Assembly (NCBI GenBank): GCA_023664385.1
Contig: JAMPFU010000001.1
Coordinates: 110,918-174,917 of the forward strand
From: Clostridium sp.
GTDB taxonomy: Bacteria; Bacillota; Clostridia; Lachnospirales; Lachnospiraceae
Reading direction: 5' to 3'
Length of the DNA: 64,000 bases
This document shows positions 53,508 to 62,015 of this stretch, one piece after another. The translations under genes were made by a program, and so were the position numbers. Below the pieces are notes generated by a model. That model did no database searches. It had not been told where the DNA came from and was given only the letters and a program-made list of their open reading frames with translations. Position 1 is the stretch's first letter, and each line of letters begins with the position of its first letter.

Positions 53508-54125
53508 TCATATCAACAGAAAAAGCCCTAAAAACATTGCCGCTCCTGCGAGATTTCCTGCTCCCGGTGCCTTAAATACAGCAAATAAAATGTAAAATGG
53601 AAGGACATTGCATATGCAGCCCCACCTCGGAATAGGCGTATAACCCATAACAACAGCCACAAAAAAGGTTACAGAAGAAACAAGCAGCCCCAAATAGCAG
53701 ACATACATTGTGGCAGAGGTTTTTTTAAAAAATTCCAGTACCACTTGCCGTGCTTCCTCCGTTCTTCCCAAACGTATATAAAACCATTCAACCGTACCAC
53801 AAAATACATGGTGTGCCGCAACAGGAATAAAAAAGAATACCTCAGATGTCATCATAACCACAGCACAGGGAATAGAAAACTGCTTCATCCATTCAAACAG
53901 ACCAAGATAGCCACAGAACGACATCATAAGGGCAAACAGTCCAAGCAGCATAGACGTTAGTGGTCTGGTCAGCGGCATCCCCTCAAATACCTTGGACATT
54001 TTTTCATTGTCCTTCAAGCATTCAAATTGGAATTTTCCTCCAGGTGCATATGCCAAAAGCAAATCGCTTACCCAACAGATAAGATGTCCAATAAACGCCG
54101 TAAACAATAGTATATTTGTTGCCAT
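53508..54125 (-). CDS. DUF6796-like multi-spanning membrane protein
   Basis: 205 residues, about six hydrophobic segments, with LLFTAFIGHLICWVSDLLLAYAPGG and SEVFFFIPVAAHHVFCG as distinctive blocks. It resembles a Lachnospiraceae-type family I associate with DUF6796. A perfect palindrome (54243-54258) lies about 120 bp upstream. Function unknown. Confidence 0.65.
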   Translation of the reverse strand: MATNILLFTAFIGHLICWVSDLLLAYAPGGKFQFECLKDNEKMSKVFEGMPLTRPLTSMLLGLFALMMSFCGYLGLFEWMKQFSIPCAVVMMTSEVFFFIPVAAHHVFCGTVEWFYIRLGRTEEARQVVLEFFKKTSATMYVCYLGLLVSSVTFFVAVVMGYTPIPRWGCICNVLPFYILFAVFKAPGAGNLAGAAMFLGLFLLI

Positions 54126-54242
54126 TTTACAATCCTTTCTTTTACCATATCTGCAAAATAATAATCATATTACGCTAATTCTTATGCCATATCCACAAAC
54201 ACCATAATTGCCGAACATCTCTCCTTCGCTGCCAAAGCGCAA

Positions 54243-54258
54243 GTTAGTATTTACTAAC
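54243..54258. promoter_or_regulatory. Perfect palindrome, possible TetR-type operator
   Basis: GTTAGTA and TACTAAC flank TT: a perfect 16-bp palindrome upstream of the DUF6796-like gene. No TetR gene is adjacent in the window. Confidence 0.5.
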
Positions 54259-54275
54259 CTTTATTTTTAATAAAT

Positions 54276-54300
54276 GCGGCTACATTTTGTTAGTAGCCGC
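54276..54300. terminator. Short hairpin
   Basis: GCGGCTAC/GTAGCCGC with a nine-base loop. It lies between the palindrome and the NapH-like gene, and TTATTTT follows a few bases later, so it may be a terminator. Confidence 0.4.
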
Positions 54301-54401
54301 TAACTTATTTTCAGTATACTTCCTTCCATTTGTTTTTGTCAATAGTACAACATCCGATTTGCAAATTTTTCACTTTCCCTTACTGTCTTTTCGTCATGCC
54401 C

Positions 54402-55208
54402 TTACCTTTCGCCCCGTTTTCCAAAGCCTAATGCACACCTGCTGCAATGCCCGATACAGTCTCCACACTGGATACACTCCCTATCGCCAACCTGCTTTAC
54501 ATCTAATTTGCAATTCGTCACGCAGGCGTTGCAGCCGTTGCATTTTTCCTTGTCAACCTTCATACCGACAACGGATACTTTGTGAAACAAGCTGTAAAAT
54601 GCACCCAGCGGGCATAAGAACCGGCAAAAGCTCCGAAAAATAAAAACTGCCGAAATGATAACGACTGCCAGCACTGCAAGCTTCCACGAAAACAAGCCGC
54701 CAGCCAACGCCTGCAGACGTTCATTTTTTGCCACAAGAAATACGCCGCCCTCCAAGGTTCCTGCAGGGCAGATATATTTACAAAAAGCGGGCACTGCCAA
54801 AGCCAATGGCATTATGGTTACAAATATAAGCAAAATAATATATTTTAAAACGGACAATCTTCTTGTCCATTTATTTTTCTTAAGCTTCTTTGTGGGTATC
54901 ATGTAACACAATTCCTGTATAAGTCCAAAGGGACACAAAAAACCACAGACCACTCTCCCAAACAGCACGCCAAACAACAACAAAATTCCCAATATGTAAT
55001 ACGGAATTTTATATTTAGACGAAACCAGTGCCGTCTGCAAGCTGCCAAGCGGGCAGGAAGAAATTGCTCCCGGGCAGGAATAACAGTTCAGTCCCGGAAC
55101 ACAAACCCCTTTTCCATTTCCCTGATAAATTTTTCCCTTTGCAAAGCCCGTAAAATTACAATTATACAAAAGGGCACAGATAACCTGAATTATTTTTCTC
55201 CTTCGCAT
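54402..55208 (-). CDS. NapH-like membrane polyferredoxin
   Basis: 268 residues. The ATG at 55208 overlaps the stop of the small CxxC gene by one base, supporting it over a GTG at 55226. Cysteine motifs: CPGAISSCPLG, CGFLCPFGL, CRFLCPLGA, then two [4Fe-4S] motifs at the C-terminus, CNGCNACVTNC and CIQCGDCIGHC. About four to five membrane helices. Such proteins pass electrons across the membrane. Paired with a TlpA-like thiol protein it probably supplies reducing power to an exported thiol system; this is inference. Confidence 0.88.
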   Translation of the reverse strand: MRRRKIIQVICALLYNCNFTGFAKGKIYQGNGKGVCVPGLNCYSCPGAISSCPLGSLQTALVSSKYKIPYYILGILLLFGVLFGRVVCGFLCPFGLIQELCYMIPTKKLKKNKWTRRLSVLKYIILLIFVTIMPLALAVPAFCKYICPAGTLEGGVFLVAKNERLQALAGGLFSWKLAVLAVVIISAVFIFRSFCRFLCPLGAFYSLFHKVSVVGMKVDKEKCNGCNACVTNCKLDVKQVGDRECIQCGDCIGHCSRCALGFGKRGER

Positions 55209-55345
55209 TATCCGATTCCTATACACTCATAACAAATACGGATTGCCTTATTTTTTATATCGTTAAATCCATTTTGCCCGATTCCCATTAATATAAGTAC
55301 AATTGCCGTAATGAGTACTCCTCTCCTCATAAACTTTACTTTCAT
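55208..55345 (-). CDS. CD1871A-like small CxxC membrane peptide
   Basis: 45 residues: one membrane helix (VLITAIVLILMGIG) and the C-terminal CYECIGIG motif, typical of the short family labelled CD1871A CxxC-containing protein. GAGGAATAGCCAT precedes the ATG, and its stop TAA overlaps the next start (TAATG). It lies between the TlpA-like and NapH-like genes, so the three are one unit. The cysteine pair may be a redox or Fe-S element. Confidence 0.85.
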   Translation of the reverse strand: MKVKFMRRGVLITAIVLILMGIGQNGFNDIKNKAIRICYECIGIG

Positions 55346-55349
55346 ATGG

Positions 55350-55925
55350 CTATTCCTCACTCTCACCTAATGCAGCTTCAATTGCCGTTTTATACTCCTC
55401 ATACTGTTTATCTGCGTCAAATGCTCCCAAATAAATATTCTTTACAAGCCCGTCCCTGCCGATAACCAAGGTATAAGGAATGCCGTCAGAAGGATATTTC
55501 CGGGCTATTTCTCCTTCCGTATCATAAGCAAACGGAAAGGTGTATTCATTGTCTGAAATAAATTTATTTACGGTGTCCTTATCCTCCATGCAGTTAATTG
55601 CCAAAATCACAACCTCCTGCCCATACTCGCTGTTCAGCTTCTCAAATGCAGGCATTTCCTTTACACACGGACCACACCATGTCGCCCAAAAATTTAGTAG
55701 GACTACCTTATCTCTCTGTTCCGAGAGAACAAATGTAGTTCCATCCGTCATTTCTGCCGTAAAATCAGGTGCTGCGTCACCCTCCAAAACCTCCTGATAA
55801 GCACTTTGCTCCTGTGGAACATCAGCAGCATCTTTATTTCCATCCGTTTTTGTCCCATTCCCACAACCTGTCAATACAAGCACCGTAAATAAAGCAATCA
55901 AACAACCAGCTATGCAGTTCTTCAT
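55350..55925 (-). CDS. TlpA/ResA-like thioredoxin lipoprotein
   Basis: 191 residues. The ATG at 55925 follows GGGAGGAAAAAGG. A lipoprotein signal peptide ends in the lipobox LTGC. The thioredoxin fold has LLNFWATWCGPCVKEMPAFEKL (WCGPC active site), and IPYTLVIGRDG holds the cis-Pro loop. Anchored outside the membrane, it reduces or exchanges disulfides of exported proteins. It is the first gene of the trio with the CxxC peptide and NapH-like protein. Confidence 0.92.
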   Translation of the reverse strand: MKNCIAGCLIALFTVLVLTGCGNGTKTDGNKDAADVPQEQSAYQEVLEGDAAPDFTAEMTDGTTFVLSEQRDKVVLLNFWATWCGPCVKEMPAFEKLNSEYGQEVVILAINCMEDKDTVNKFISDNEYTFPFAYDTEGEIARKYPSDGIPYTLVIGRDGLVKNIYLGAFDADKQYEEYKTAIEAALGESEE

Positions 55926-55958
55926 CCTTTTTCCTCCCTCTAAAAGCCCTGCCATATA

Positions 55959-56702
55959 TTACCTTAGCAACCACACATAATCAATATATAACATCCTGCA
56001 CATTTCCTGTGCCTTGTCATTTAATTCTTTTATCTGTTTATCATCCCGCAGCAGCTTTTTTGCCGCCTGATCCGATAGAAGATGTTTTCCTTCCCTGTCA
56101 TACATATACATCGTCACCATATCTGCATCCTTGCCATACCATTCTATCTGAAGTAAATCATTTTCCCGCTGCATTTGACACATTAATATCTGATTATAGC
56201 TTCCCAAATAACGAAAATCAAGCCAGCCTGACATCAAAAAATCACCAAGAAAAAATGTTGTCTCCTCATTATATTCCAGCTTGTACGGGTATTGATAAAA
56301 TTCCTCATCATCTGTAGACAAATTATCCTGAAAACCAAACCGCTCCACCCCATCCCGAAATTTAGTTTCCGCTTCCTTTTTTACATGATACCATACAATA
56401 CTCCAAGCAATGCAAAAAACAGCTATTATTATTCCTAAAATCAATAAAATACGTTTCATATAGTTTCCCCATTTTCGTTCCCTGTCAAATTTTTTTACCA
56501 TGTCCACGTCTTCCTTGAGCATACAATCCAAGGAAATGTCAAAACGGTTACTCATGTCTATCAGTGTCTGCAAATCAGGATAGCTTTTCTCCTTCTCCCA
56601 ATTGGAAATGGTCTGCCGTGTAACTGAAAAAATGGATGCAAATTCTTCCTGCGTCATTCCCTGTTCCTTGCGTATATCAGCAATGCTATTTCCTATCTTC
56701 AT
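55959..56702 (-). CDS. XRE regulator with membrane anchor
   Basis: 247 residues. N-terminal helix-turn-helix: IADIRKEQGMTQEEFASIFSVTRQTISNWEKEKSYPDLQTL shown in part. A single membrane helix at about 83-105 (ILLILGIIIAVFCIAWSIVW) and a 140-residue C-terminal domain of unknown fold, predicted outside the cell. It lies 33 bp upstream of the thiol trio and may sense envelope state to control it. A membrane-bound one-component regulator of this type is known in other Bacillota. Confidence 0.85.
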   Translation of the reverse strand: MKIGNSIADIRKEQGMTQEEFASIFSVTRQTISNWEKEKSYPDLQTLIDMSNRFDISLDCMLKEDVDMVKKFDRERKWGNYMKRILLILGIIIAVFCIAWSIVWYHVKKEAETKFRDGVERFGFQDNLSTDDEEFYQYPYKLEYNEETTFFLGDFLMSGWLDFRYLGSYNQILMCQMQRENDLLQIEWYGKDADMVTMYMYDREGKHLLSDQAAKKLLRDDKQIKELNDKAQEMCRMLYIDYVWLLR

Positions 56703-56806
56703 ACAAATTTCTCCTCCCGTATCATATTATTGCCAGGCGATTGTAAAGCTTACTATTATTATGGTTCAGACAACCTAAAAAAGCCAGCAAAGTTTTTTGA
56801 CAATAC

Positions 56807-56840
56807 AAAAAAGAGACGCAAAGAATCTTTGCATCTCCTT
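56807..56840 (-). terminator. Terminator of the aldo/keto reductase pair
   Basis: Minus-strand GAGATGCAAAGAT / ATCTTTGCGTCTC-type stem (56813-56837, one mismatch) with TTTTTT after it. Confidence 0.85.
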
Positions 56841-56858
56841 AGTATATACCCTTTGTGT

Positions 56859-57713
56859 TTACTTTTGCTCATCCACAGGAGGCACCATGTTCACATATGA
56901 TTCTAACAATTCAGGAGTGCTATGGTAATACCGCACATCTTTATTCAAAGCAGCAATTTCTGCCATTTCCTCATTTGTCAGGGCAAAGTCAAAAATATCA
57001 AAGTTTGCACGAATGTGGTCCGGATTTTTAGAGCCCGGAATGACAATATTGCCAGCCTGCGTGTGCCAACGCAGGATAATTTGTGCATTTGTTTTTCCGT
57101 ATTTTGCAGCCATGTTTGTAAATACAGCTTCCTGTTGGAGTGCCTTGTCACCATGCCCCAGAGGATACCATGCCTGAATGATGATGCCTTCCTTGTCAAG
57201 AAATGCTTTTAGCTCTTTCTCCTGTGAATAAGGATGAACCTCTGTCTGCAAAATTGCAGGCTTTACCTCACAGACGGCAAGTATTTCTTGTATCTGTTCC
57301 TCCGTAAAATTTGAAAGACCGATGGCTTTTACCTTACCCGCCTTGTATGCCTTTTCCATCAGCTTATATCCGGCAATATAATTTCCGGCAGGCTGATGAA
57401 TCAGAAGCAGGTCAATATAGTCGGTATCAAGACGCTCCAGCGTTTTTTCCACAGCATCCTCCAGCTCATAGAAGGACGGCCACAGCTTTGTCTCAAGGAA
57501 GATTTCCTCCCTTGGCACGCCTGCCTTCTTTATGGCACGTCCAACTGCCTTTTCGTTCACATAAGCGTTTGCTGTATCAATCAGACGATAACCATCTTTC
57601 AGGGCACTGATACAGGAGCTTTCTGCCTCATCTGGGGAAAGCATGAAGGTTCCAATGCCTACCAACGGCATTTGTATACCGTTATTAAGTGCTACATATG
57701 CTTGTTTGCTCAT
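56859..57713 (-). CDS. Aldo/keto reductase
   Basis: 284 residues. AKR tetrad residues: Asp and Tyr in LIDTANAYVNEKAVG, Lys in LETKLW, His in DLLLIHQP. IVIPGSKNPDHIRANFDIFDF is the NADPH 2'-phosphate binding block. Reduces aldehydes or ketones with NADPH. A second family member lies 14 bp upstream on the same strand; the two are diverged rather than a recent copy. Substrate unknown. Confidence 0.93.
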   Translation of the reverse strand: MSKQAYVALNNGIQMPLVGIGTFMLSPDEAESSCISALKDGYRLIDTANAYVNEKAVGRAIKKAGVPREEIFLETKLWPSFYELEDAVEKTLERLDTDYIDLLLIHQPAGNYIAGYKLMEKAYKAGKVKAIGLSNFTEEQIQEILAVCEVKPAILQTEVHPYSQEKELKAFLDKEGIIIQAWYPLGHGDKALQQEAVFTNMAAKYGKTNAQIILRWHTQAGNIVIPGSKNPDHIRANFDIFDFALTNEEMAEIAALNKDVRYYHSTPELLESYVNMVPPVDEQK

Positions 57714-57727
57714 TTTTCATATCCTCC

Positions 57728-58615
57728 TTACCAGTTCTTCTTTTCCTTGCTGCTATCGTGCTGCTGTTTCCGTTCTTCTACCATCTTCACAAACCATTCT
57801 ACCATGTTCGGGTCATAGCGGGAGAAGAAAGTGCTGGTTGCAGTGTCAAGGGCGGCAATCGCTGCCATATCCTCATCAGTTAGTACAAAATCGAACACAT
57901 CCAAGTTCTGAATCATACGTTCCTTATGGGTGGATTTTGGAAGCACCACCACGCCACGCTGGATATTCCAGCGGAGCATAACCTGTGCAGAGGTCTTACC
58001 ATACTTTTTACCAATTTCAACCAATATTTCGTTGGTAAACAAGCCGCCCCGTCCCTCACCAAAAGGCGCCCAAGCCTCAATCTGTACCCCGTATTTATCC
58101 ATCCATTTTTTTGCCTCTGTCTGCTGGTTTAAAACATGGGTTTCCACTTGATTTACCATTGGACGGATGCGTGCAAAGGAAGCAATGTCTACCATACGGT
58201 CAGGATAAAAATTGGAAATACCAATGGCACGAAGCTTTCCTTCCTCATACAGCTCCTCCAATGCCCGATATGCACCATAATAATCAGAAAAAGGCTGGTG
58301 CAGCAGCATTAAATCAATATAGTCGGTCTGAAGCTTTCGCAGCGATTCCTCTACGGACTTTCGGCAATCTTCATAGCCGTAATGCTCCACCCATACTTTT
58401 GTTGTCAGAAAAATATCCTCACGCTTCACACCTGATTTCACGATAGCGGAGCCGACCTGCTCCTCGTTAAAATAACTTTGTGCCGTATCAATAGAGCGAT
58501 AGCCTACCTCCAATGCGTCCAAAACGCACCGCTCACATTCATCGGCAGTTACTTGATACACGCCATAACCTAGGATTGGCATTTTTACACCGTTTGATAA
58601 TGTTACATATTCCAT
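57728..58615 (-). CDS. Aldo/keto reductase (second)
   Basis: 295 residues. The ATG at 58615 follows CGAGGAGGAATTAAA. The tetrad is visible: Asp/Tyr in SIDTAQSYFNEEQVG, Lys in TTKVW, His in LMLLHQPF. NADPH block VVLPKSTHKERMIQNLDVFDF. The last residues are Lys/Gln-rich. First gene of the AKR pair. It is near a flavodoxin, a hydrolase and a LysR regulator, the usual company of quinone- or aldehyde-stress genes. Confidence 0.93.
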   Translation of the reverse strand: MEYVTLSNGVKMPILGYGVYQVTADECERCVLDALEVGYRSIDTAQSYFNEEQVGSAIVKSGVKREDIFLTTKVWVEHYGYEDCRKSVEESLRKLQTDYIDLMLLHQPFSDYYGAYRALEELYEEGKLRAIGISNFYPDRMVDIASFARIRPMVNQVETHVLNQQTEAKKWMDKYGVQIEAWAPFGEGRGGLFTNEILVEIGKKYGKTSAQVMLRWNIQRGVVVLPKSTHKERMIQNLDVFDFVLTDEDMAAIAALDTATSTFFSRYDPNMVEWFVKMVEERKQQHDSSKEKKNW

Positions 58616-58720
58616 TTTAATTCCTCCTCGCATAATATCTATTTTATATATATTTCTCAAGCTTTCTTATTCTCAGTCGATTTTTGTACCATCCGATAAG
58701 ATATGTGAATCATATTTCCA

Positions 58721-59407
58721 TTACTCCAATCCGAGTCCATTTACCCACTCCGTTACGGTTTCCTCAGAAGCATTGGACTGGAAACGCTCACCCTCAAGCC
58801 AGTTGCCTGTTCCTGCAGCTTCTTTTAGCAATTCACCGCTCTCGCCAAGTCCGGAGCTGGAAGATGTACAAAATGGAATCACAGTTTTGCCTGTAAAATC
58901 ATTGGCGGCAACGAATCCGTCCACAGGCCATGCGGCAATTCCCCACCAAATAGGAAAACCAATAAATACAGTGTCATAATCCTCCCAATTTTCAGGCACA
59001 GCGTTTTCTAGTTCAACTACACGCAGCGAAGGGTCATCATGCTCTCTGGAAACACGGCTGTTATGATTTGTCCAATCTAAATCATCACTGGACTATGGAT
59101 TCGTTGGTACGATTTCAAACAAATCTCCGTCTGTCGCTGCAGCAATGTAACCCGCAACGGTTTCGGTATTATTTGTGGCAGAATAATACACGACAAGCGT
59201 TTTTCCACCTTCGGATTCTTCCGGCACTTCAGAAGATGTTTCGGTCGTATTTTCAGTTAAATCCTCAGACGGTTCCAATGTATGCTCCGACACATTGCTG
59301 TTTTCCGTCTGCGACGGCTGTTCTGCGTCATTCTCACCACTTGCGCCACAGGCAGTAAGGCTTAAAACAAGCCCAAGGCTTAAAAAAAGCTTTGCAATTT
59401 TTTTCAT
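58721..59407 (-). pseudogene. Flavodoxin-like lipoprotein interrupted by one amber stop
   Basis: From the ATG at 59407 (GAAAGGAAG upstream) the frame encodes a lipoprotein signal (SLTAC lipobox), a Ser/Glu linker and the FMN loop VVYYSATNNTETVAGYI, then EIVPTNP and TAG at 59093-59095. The same frame continues without another stop: SSDDLDWTNHNSR, then DTVFIGFPIWWGIAAW and a normal C-terminus at 58721. Family members have a Tyr where the TAG is (PYSSxDLD), so a TAC or TAT became TAG. Without suppression it is inactive. Confidence 0.85.
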
Positions 59408-59432
59408 GATAATCTTCCTTTCTAAAATTTTA

Positions 59433-59546
59433 TTACTCTTTAAATCCGGCTGCCCATTCCTTAACTTCACCTTCAGAGTTAGAAACAGAACTGCCACGGA
59501 TAGAAAGCACTCTATCAGTAAGAACATCCACATTCGGAAGCAACAC
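59433..59546 (-). pseudogene. C-terminal remnant of a second flavodoxin
   Basis: Directly after the hydrolase stop, the minus strand reads VVLLPNVDVLTDRVLSIRGSS, then VSNSEGEVKEWAAGFKE and a stop. The RGSSVSNSxxxVxxW pattern is the usual end of flavodoxin-4 proteins. No start or ribosome site is present. It is a leftover of a deleted neighbour. Confidence 0.65.
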
Positions 59547-60619
59547 TACATCTGCTTTTCCCAAAATGCCACAGCATCTTTTATCCATCCTTCCGCTGCC
59601 GTACCGGTACCAAGACCAAATCCATGTCTCAGACCCTCATAAGCATGAAACTCTGTCATAATACCGAGAGCAGACATGGCTTCCAACCGCCGTTTCATGG
59701 TCTGCCAGTTTGCAATTCCGTCATTTGTTCCAACGCACACATAGGTAGGCGGGTCATTCTCACTATACTCACTATGACCCGTATACTGCATGATTACAGT
59801 CCCGGGCTTGGGAAGCTCACCGCCGCCAAAGTATGCTGGTCCATAGGTTCCCAGCTCGGCAGCCATCCTTGCGCCTGCACTTCCACCCCAAACAGAATAA
59901 CAGGAAGTATCTAACTCCAATTCCTCCTCATGTGCAAAAATAAACGCAACCGCCCGTGCCAAATCCTCCACAGCAGTATCCCAGCCAGGACGGTAAATAA
60001 GGGCAAAGGCATTGTAACCCATTTTCGACAGTTCCAATGCATGAGGAAAACTGTCATGCATGGCTCCTACATAGGCAAATCCACCTCCTGCATTACAAAT
60101 AGCAAATTTTTCTCCGGAATTTCCTTTGAAATAAAACAGCCCCGTATTCTCTTTCGCAGGGTCAGCAGCTTTTTCCTCATCCGTATAAATATCGTAAAAA
60201 AACACATCACCCGCCAAGGCATGTTCTTTCATGTAATTACATATCTCCACGGTTTTGTTTGGATCAATATTGTTATACCATGTCATAGACAGCTCACCTA
60301 ATGTATTTCCACTATAATATCCCTTATTCACAGGAAAAATCAACCGCCCATAGCTTCCAAAAGCAGGGTCAGAAATCACGTCTGTAATTTGAGTGTCCAC
60401 AGTATAGGGTTCGTAGAAATCAATCCGTGCTTCGTCTTTGTTCGACACAGAAAAATAATCCTCCAATGTTGTTTCGCTCTCCACAGATATGCCAGTGGAA
60501 GTCCCATGTTCTCCTATATCTAATGTATTTGGCGTTTTTCCCTCACAGCCTGAAAGGGATGCGGCGAGAATAACAAACGCCATTCCTAATACAATAATCA
60601 GCTTCATAGTTCTCCTCAT
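59546..60619 (-). CDS. Alpha/beta hydrolase lipoprotein
   Basis: 357 residues. Signal peptide with lipobox ASLSGC. Nucleophile elbow in VWGGSAGARMA, an oxyanion-like NAGGGFAYVG, a possible Asp in TNDGIANW and a His in GLRHGFGLG, together the esterase/lipase (BD-FAE-like) pattern. Anchored outside the membrane; likely an esterase or peptidase-like enzyme. It is the first gene of a group with the two flavodoxin relics. Substrate unknown. Confidence 0.85.
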   Translation of the reverse strand: MRRTMKLIIVLGMAFVILAASLSGCEGKTPNTLDIGEHGTSTGISVESETTLEDYFSVSNKDEARIDFYEPYTVDTQITDVISDPAFGSYGRLIFPVNKGYYSGNTLGELSMTWYNNIDPNKTVEICNYMKEHALAGDVFFYDIYTDEEKAADPAKENTGLFYFKGNSGEKFAICNAGGGFAYVGAMHDSFPHALELSKMGYNAFALIYRPGWDTAVEDLARAVAFIFAHEEELELDTSCYSVWGGSAGARMAAELGTYGPAYFGGGELPKPGTVIMQYTGHSEYSENDPPTYVCVGTNDGIANWQTMKRRLEAMSALGIMTEFHAYEGLRHGFGLGTGTAAEGWIKDAVAFWEKQM

Positions 60620-61042
60620 TTTTCAAACAATCCCATATTCCATTTTCTGTGAGCTTCCTAATAAAAAAAACCTACTTTTGCAAAAAACATATCAGCATAT
60701 ACATAAGCTATTCCAGCCACTTATCTCCAATCTTTCTTCCTGCTTATCAGAACAAAGTGCCTTTGACGCTGTAGTTCGTATCTTAGCAGGATTTTCAATC
60801 CTGCCTATAGGAAATTCAGAGAAATTTCCTATAAAAACAAAGCGTATTCGCCATAGAAAGTCCAAAGAACCTTCTTATATAATAAAAAAACCGAGACTCC
60901 ATGAGAAGTCTCGATTAGTACAACAGTATATACCATAAGTTATAACTGAACATTTCATTTTCACAGCCATACACAGTGAGCTATCACAATGCAGTGCTGA
61001 AATGAGCACCAAAAAAAGCGTTTGTACAATATAACAAGCCGT
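60620..61042. other. Intergenic region with hairpins and one terminator
   Basis: No gene is supported in these 423 bp. On the minus strand, CGAGACT/AGTCTCG (60892-60913) followed by TTTTTTT ends the LysR gene. Further on, GCAGGAT/ATCCTGC (60798-60815) and TAGGAAATT/AATTTCCTA (60817-60840) are short stems. AT-rich elsewhere. Confidence 0.7.
60882..60913 (-). terminator. Terminator of the LysR gene
   Basis: Minus-strand CGAGACT (60907-60913) and AGTCTCG (60892-60898), then GTTTTTTTA. Confidence 0.85.
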
Positions 61043-61939
61043 TTAATTTACAGATACCACCTGCCGAACGGCATTCAAAAACCGTTCCAGCATTTTTGTC
61101 GGCTGAGACGGACAAAGTATTCCGAAAGAAATTGCATGATTCCATTCCACGGGGAGTACCTTCATCATTGGATGGACGCATGACCATTTTTCTATCACGA
61201 GCATAATATTCTTCTGTTGCTCGCATTGATTAAAAATATCAACATCATAAAAATCGAAATCCATAAGATTGATGGGTAGGTGATTTCCTAAAATTTCGTC
61301 CCGTATCTCATCCATGAAGCGGCTCCATCCACGATGAATAATCATAAGGTTCTCGCCGTACAAATCCTCCATAGTCAGCTTGTCCTTTTCCGCAAGCGGA
61401 TGATAGATGGAAACGGCACAGCAGATTGGCTCCTTCGAAATTTCAAATCCGTCACATTTACGCAAATCAAGCAGGGTTTCGTCAAAAACTCCAGTTACCA
61501 CATCGATATGTTCTCCAAGATTTTTCAAAATCTCTCTGGCATTTTGCGGCGTATTCTCAAATGGCACAAGCTGGAAGCTGATGTCTGAGCAATACTGATG
61601 AATTTGCGGCCACAAATCTGTCAAAAGCTGAGCAGGCGTCATAGGCGACGTACCAATACGGACAACATTGGTTTCATCCTGCATTGCAGCCTTCGCACGC
61701 ATGATTGCCTTACGGTTATATTCCATCATATATTTTGCATCTTTATAAAAAGATTCACCTGCACGGGTCAAAGCCAAGCCCCGATGCGTCCGTGTAAACA
61801 ATGTAACACCAATCTCCGACTCAAGCGAATTGATCTGCTTTATCATCGCAGTCGGCGTTATGTGGTTTTCTTCCGCTGCTTTATTAAAGCTTCCTGCGTC
61901 TGCTGCCCGGATAAATGTTTCCATCTGTTGATTATACAT
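61043..61939 (-). CDS. LysR-family transcriptional regulator
   Basis: 298 residues. The ATG at 61939 begins MYNQQMETFIRAADAGSFNKAAEENHITPTAMIKQI, the LysR helix-turn-helix. The C-terminal substrate-binding half has VVRIGTSPMTPAQLL and later ENLMIIHRGWSRF. It probably controls the hydrolase/flavodoxin/AKR genes, which follow on the same strand. Ligand unknown. Confidence 0.9.
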   Translation of the reverse strand: MYNQQMETFIRAADAGSFNKAAEENHITPTAMIKQINSLESEIGVTLFTRTHRGLALTRAGESFYKDAKYMMEYNRKAIMRAKAAMQDETNVVRIGTSPMTPAQLLTDLWPQIHQYCSDISFQLVPFENTPQNAREILKNLGEHIDVVTGVFDETLLDLRKCDGFEISKEPICCAVSIYHPLAEKDKLTMEDLYGENLMIIHRGWSRFMDEIRDEILGNHLPINLMDFDFYDVDIFNQCEQQKNIMLVIEKWSCVHPMMKVLPVEWNHAISFGILCPSQPTKMLERFLNAVRQVVSVN

Positions 61940-62015
61940 TGTGTTTACCGCCCTTTCCTCACAAATTTGTAACAAGAACTAATTTTCACTAATGCCTTCT
62001 AGCTGTTTATAAATC

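Noticed and set aside
60984..61226. An 80-residue minus-strand frame over the LysR C-terminus
   Set aside because: It overlaps the LysR gene in another frame and resembles no protein.
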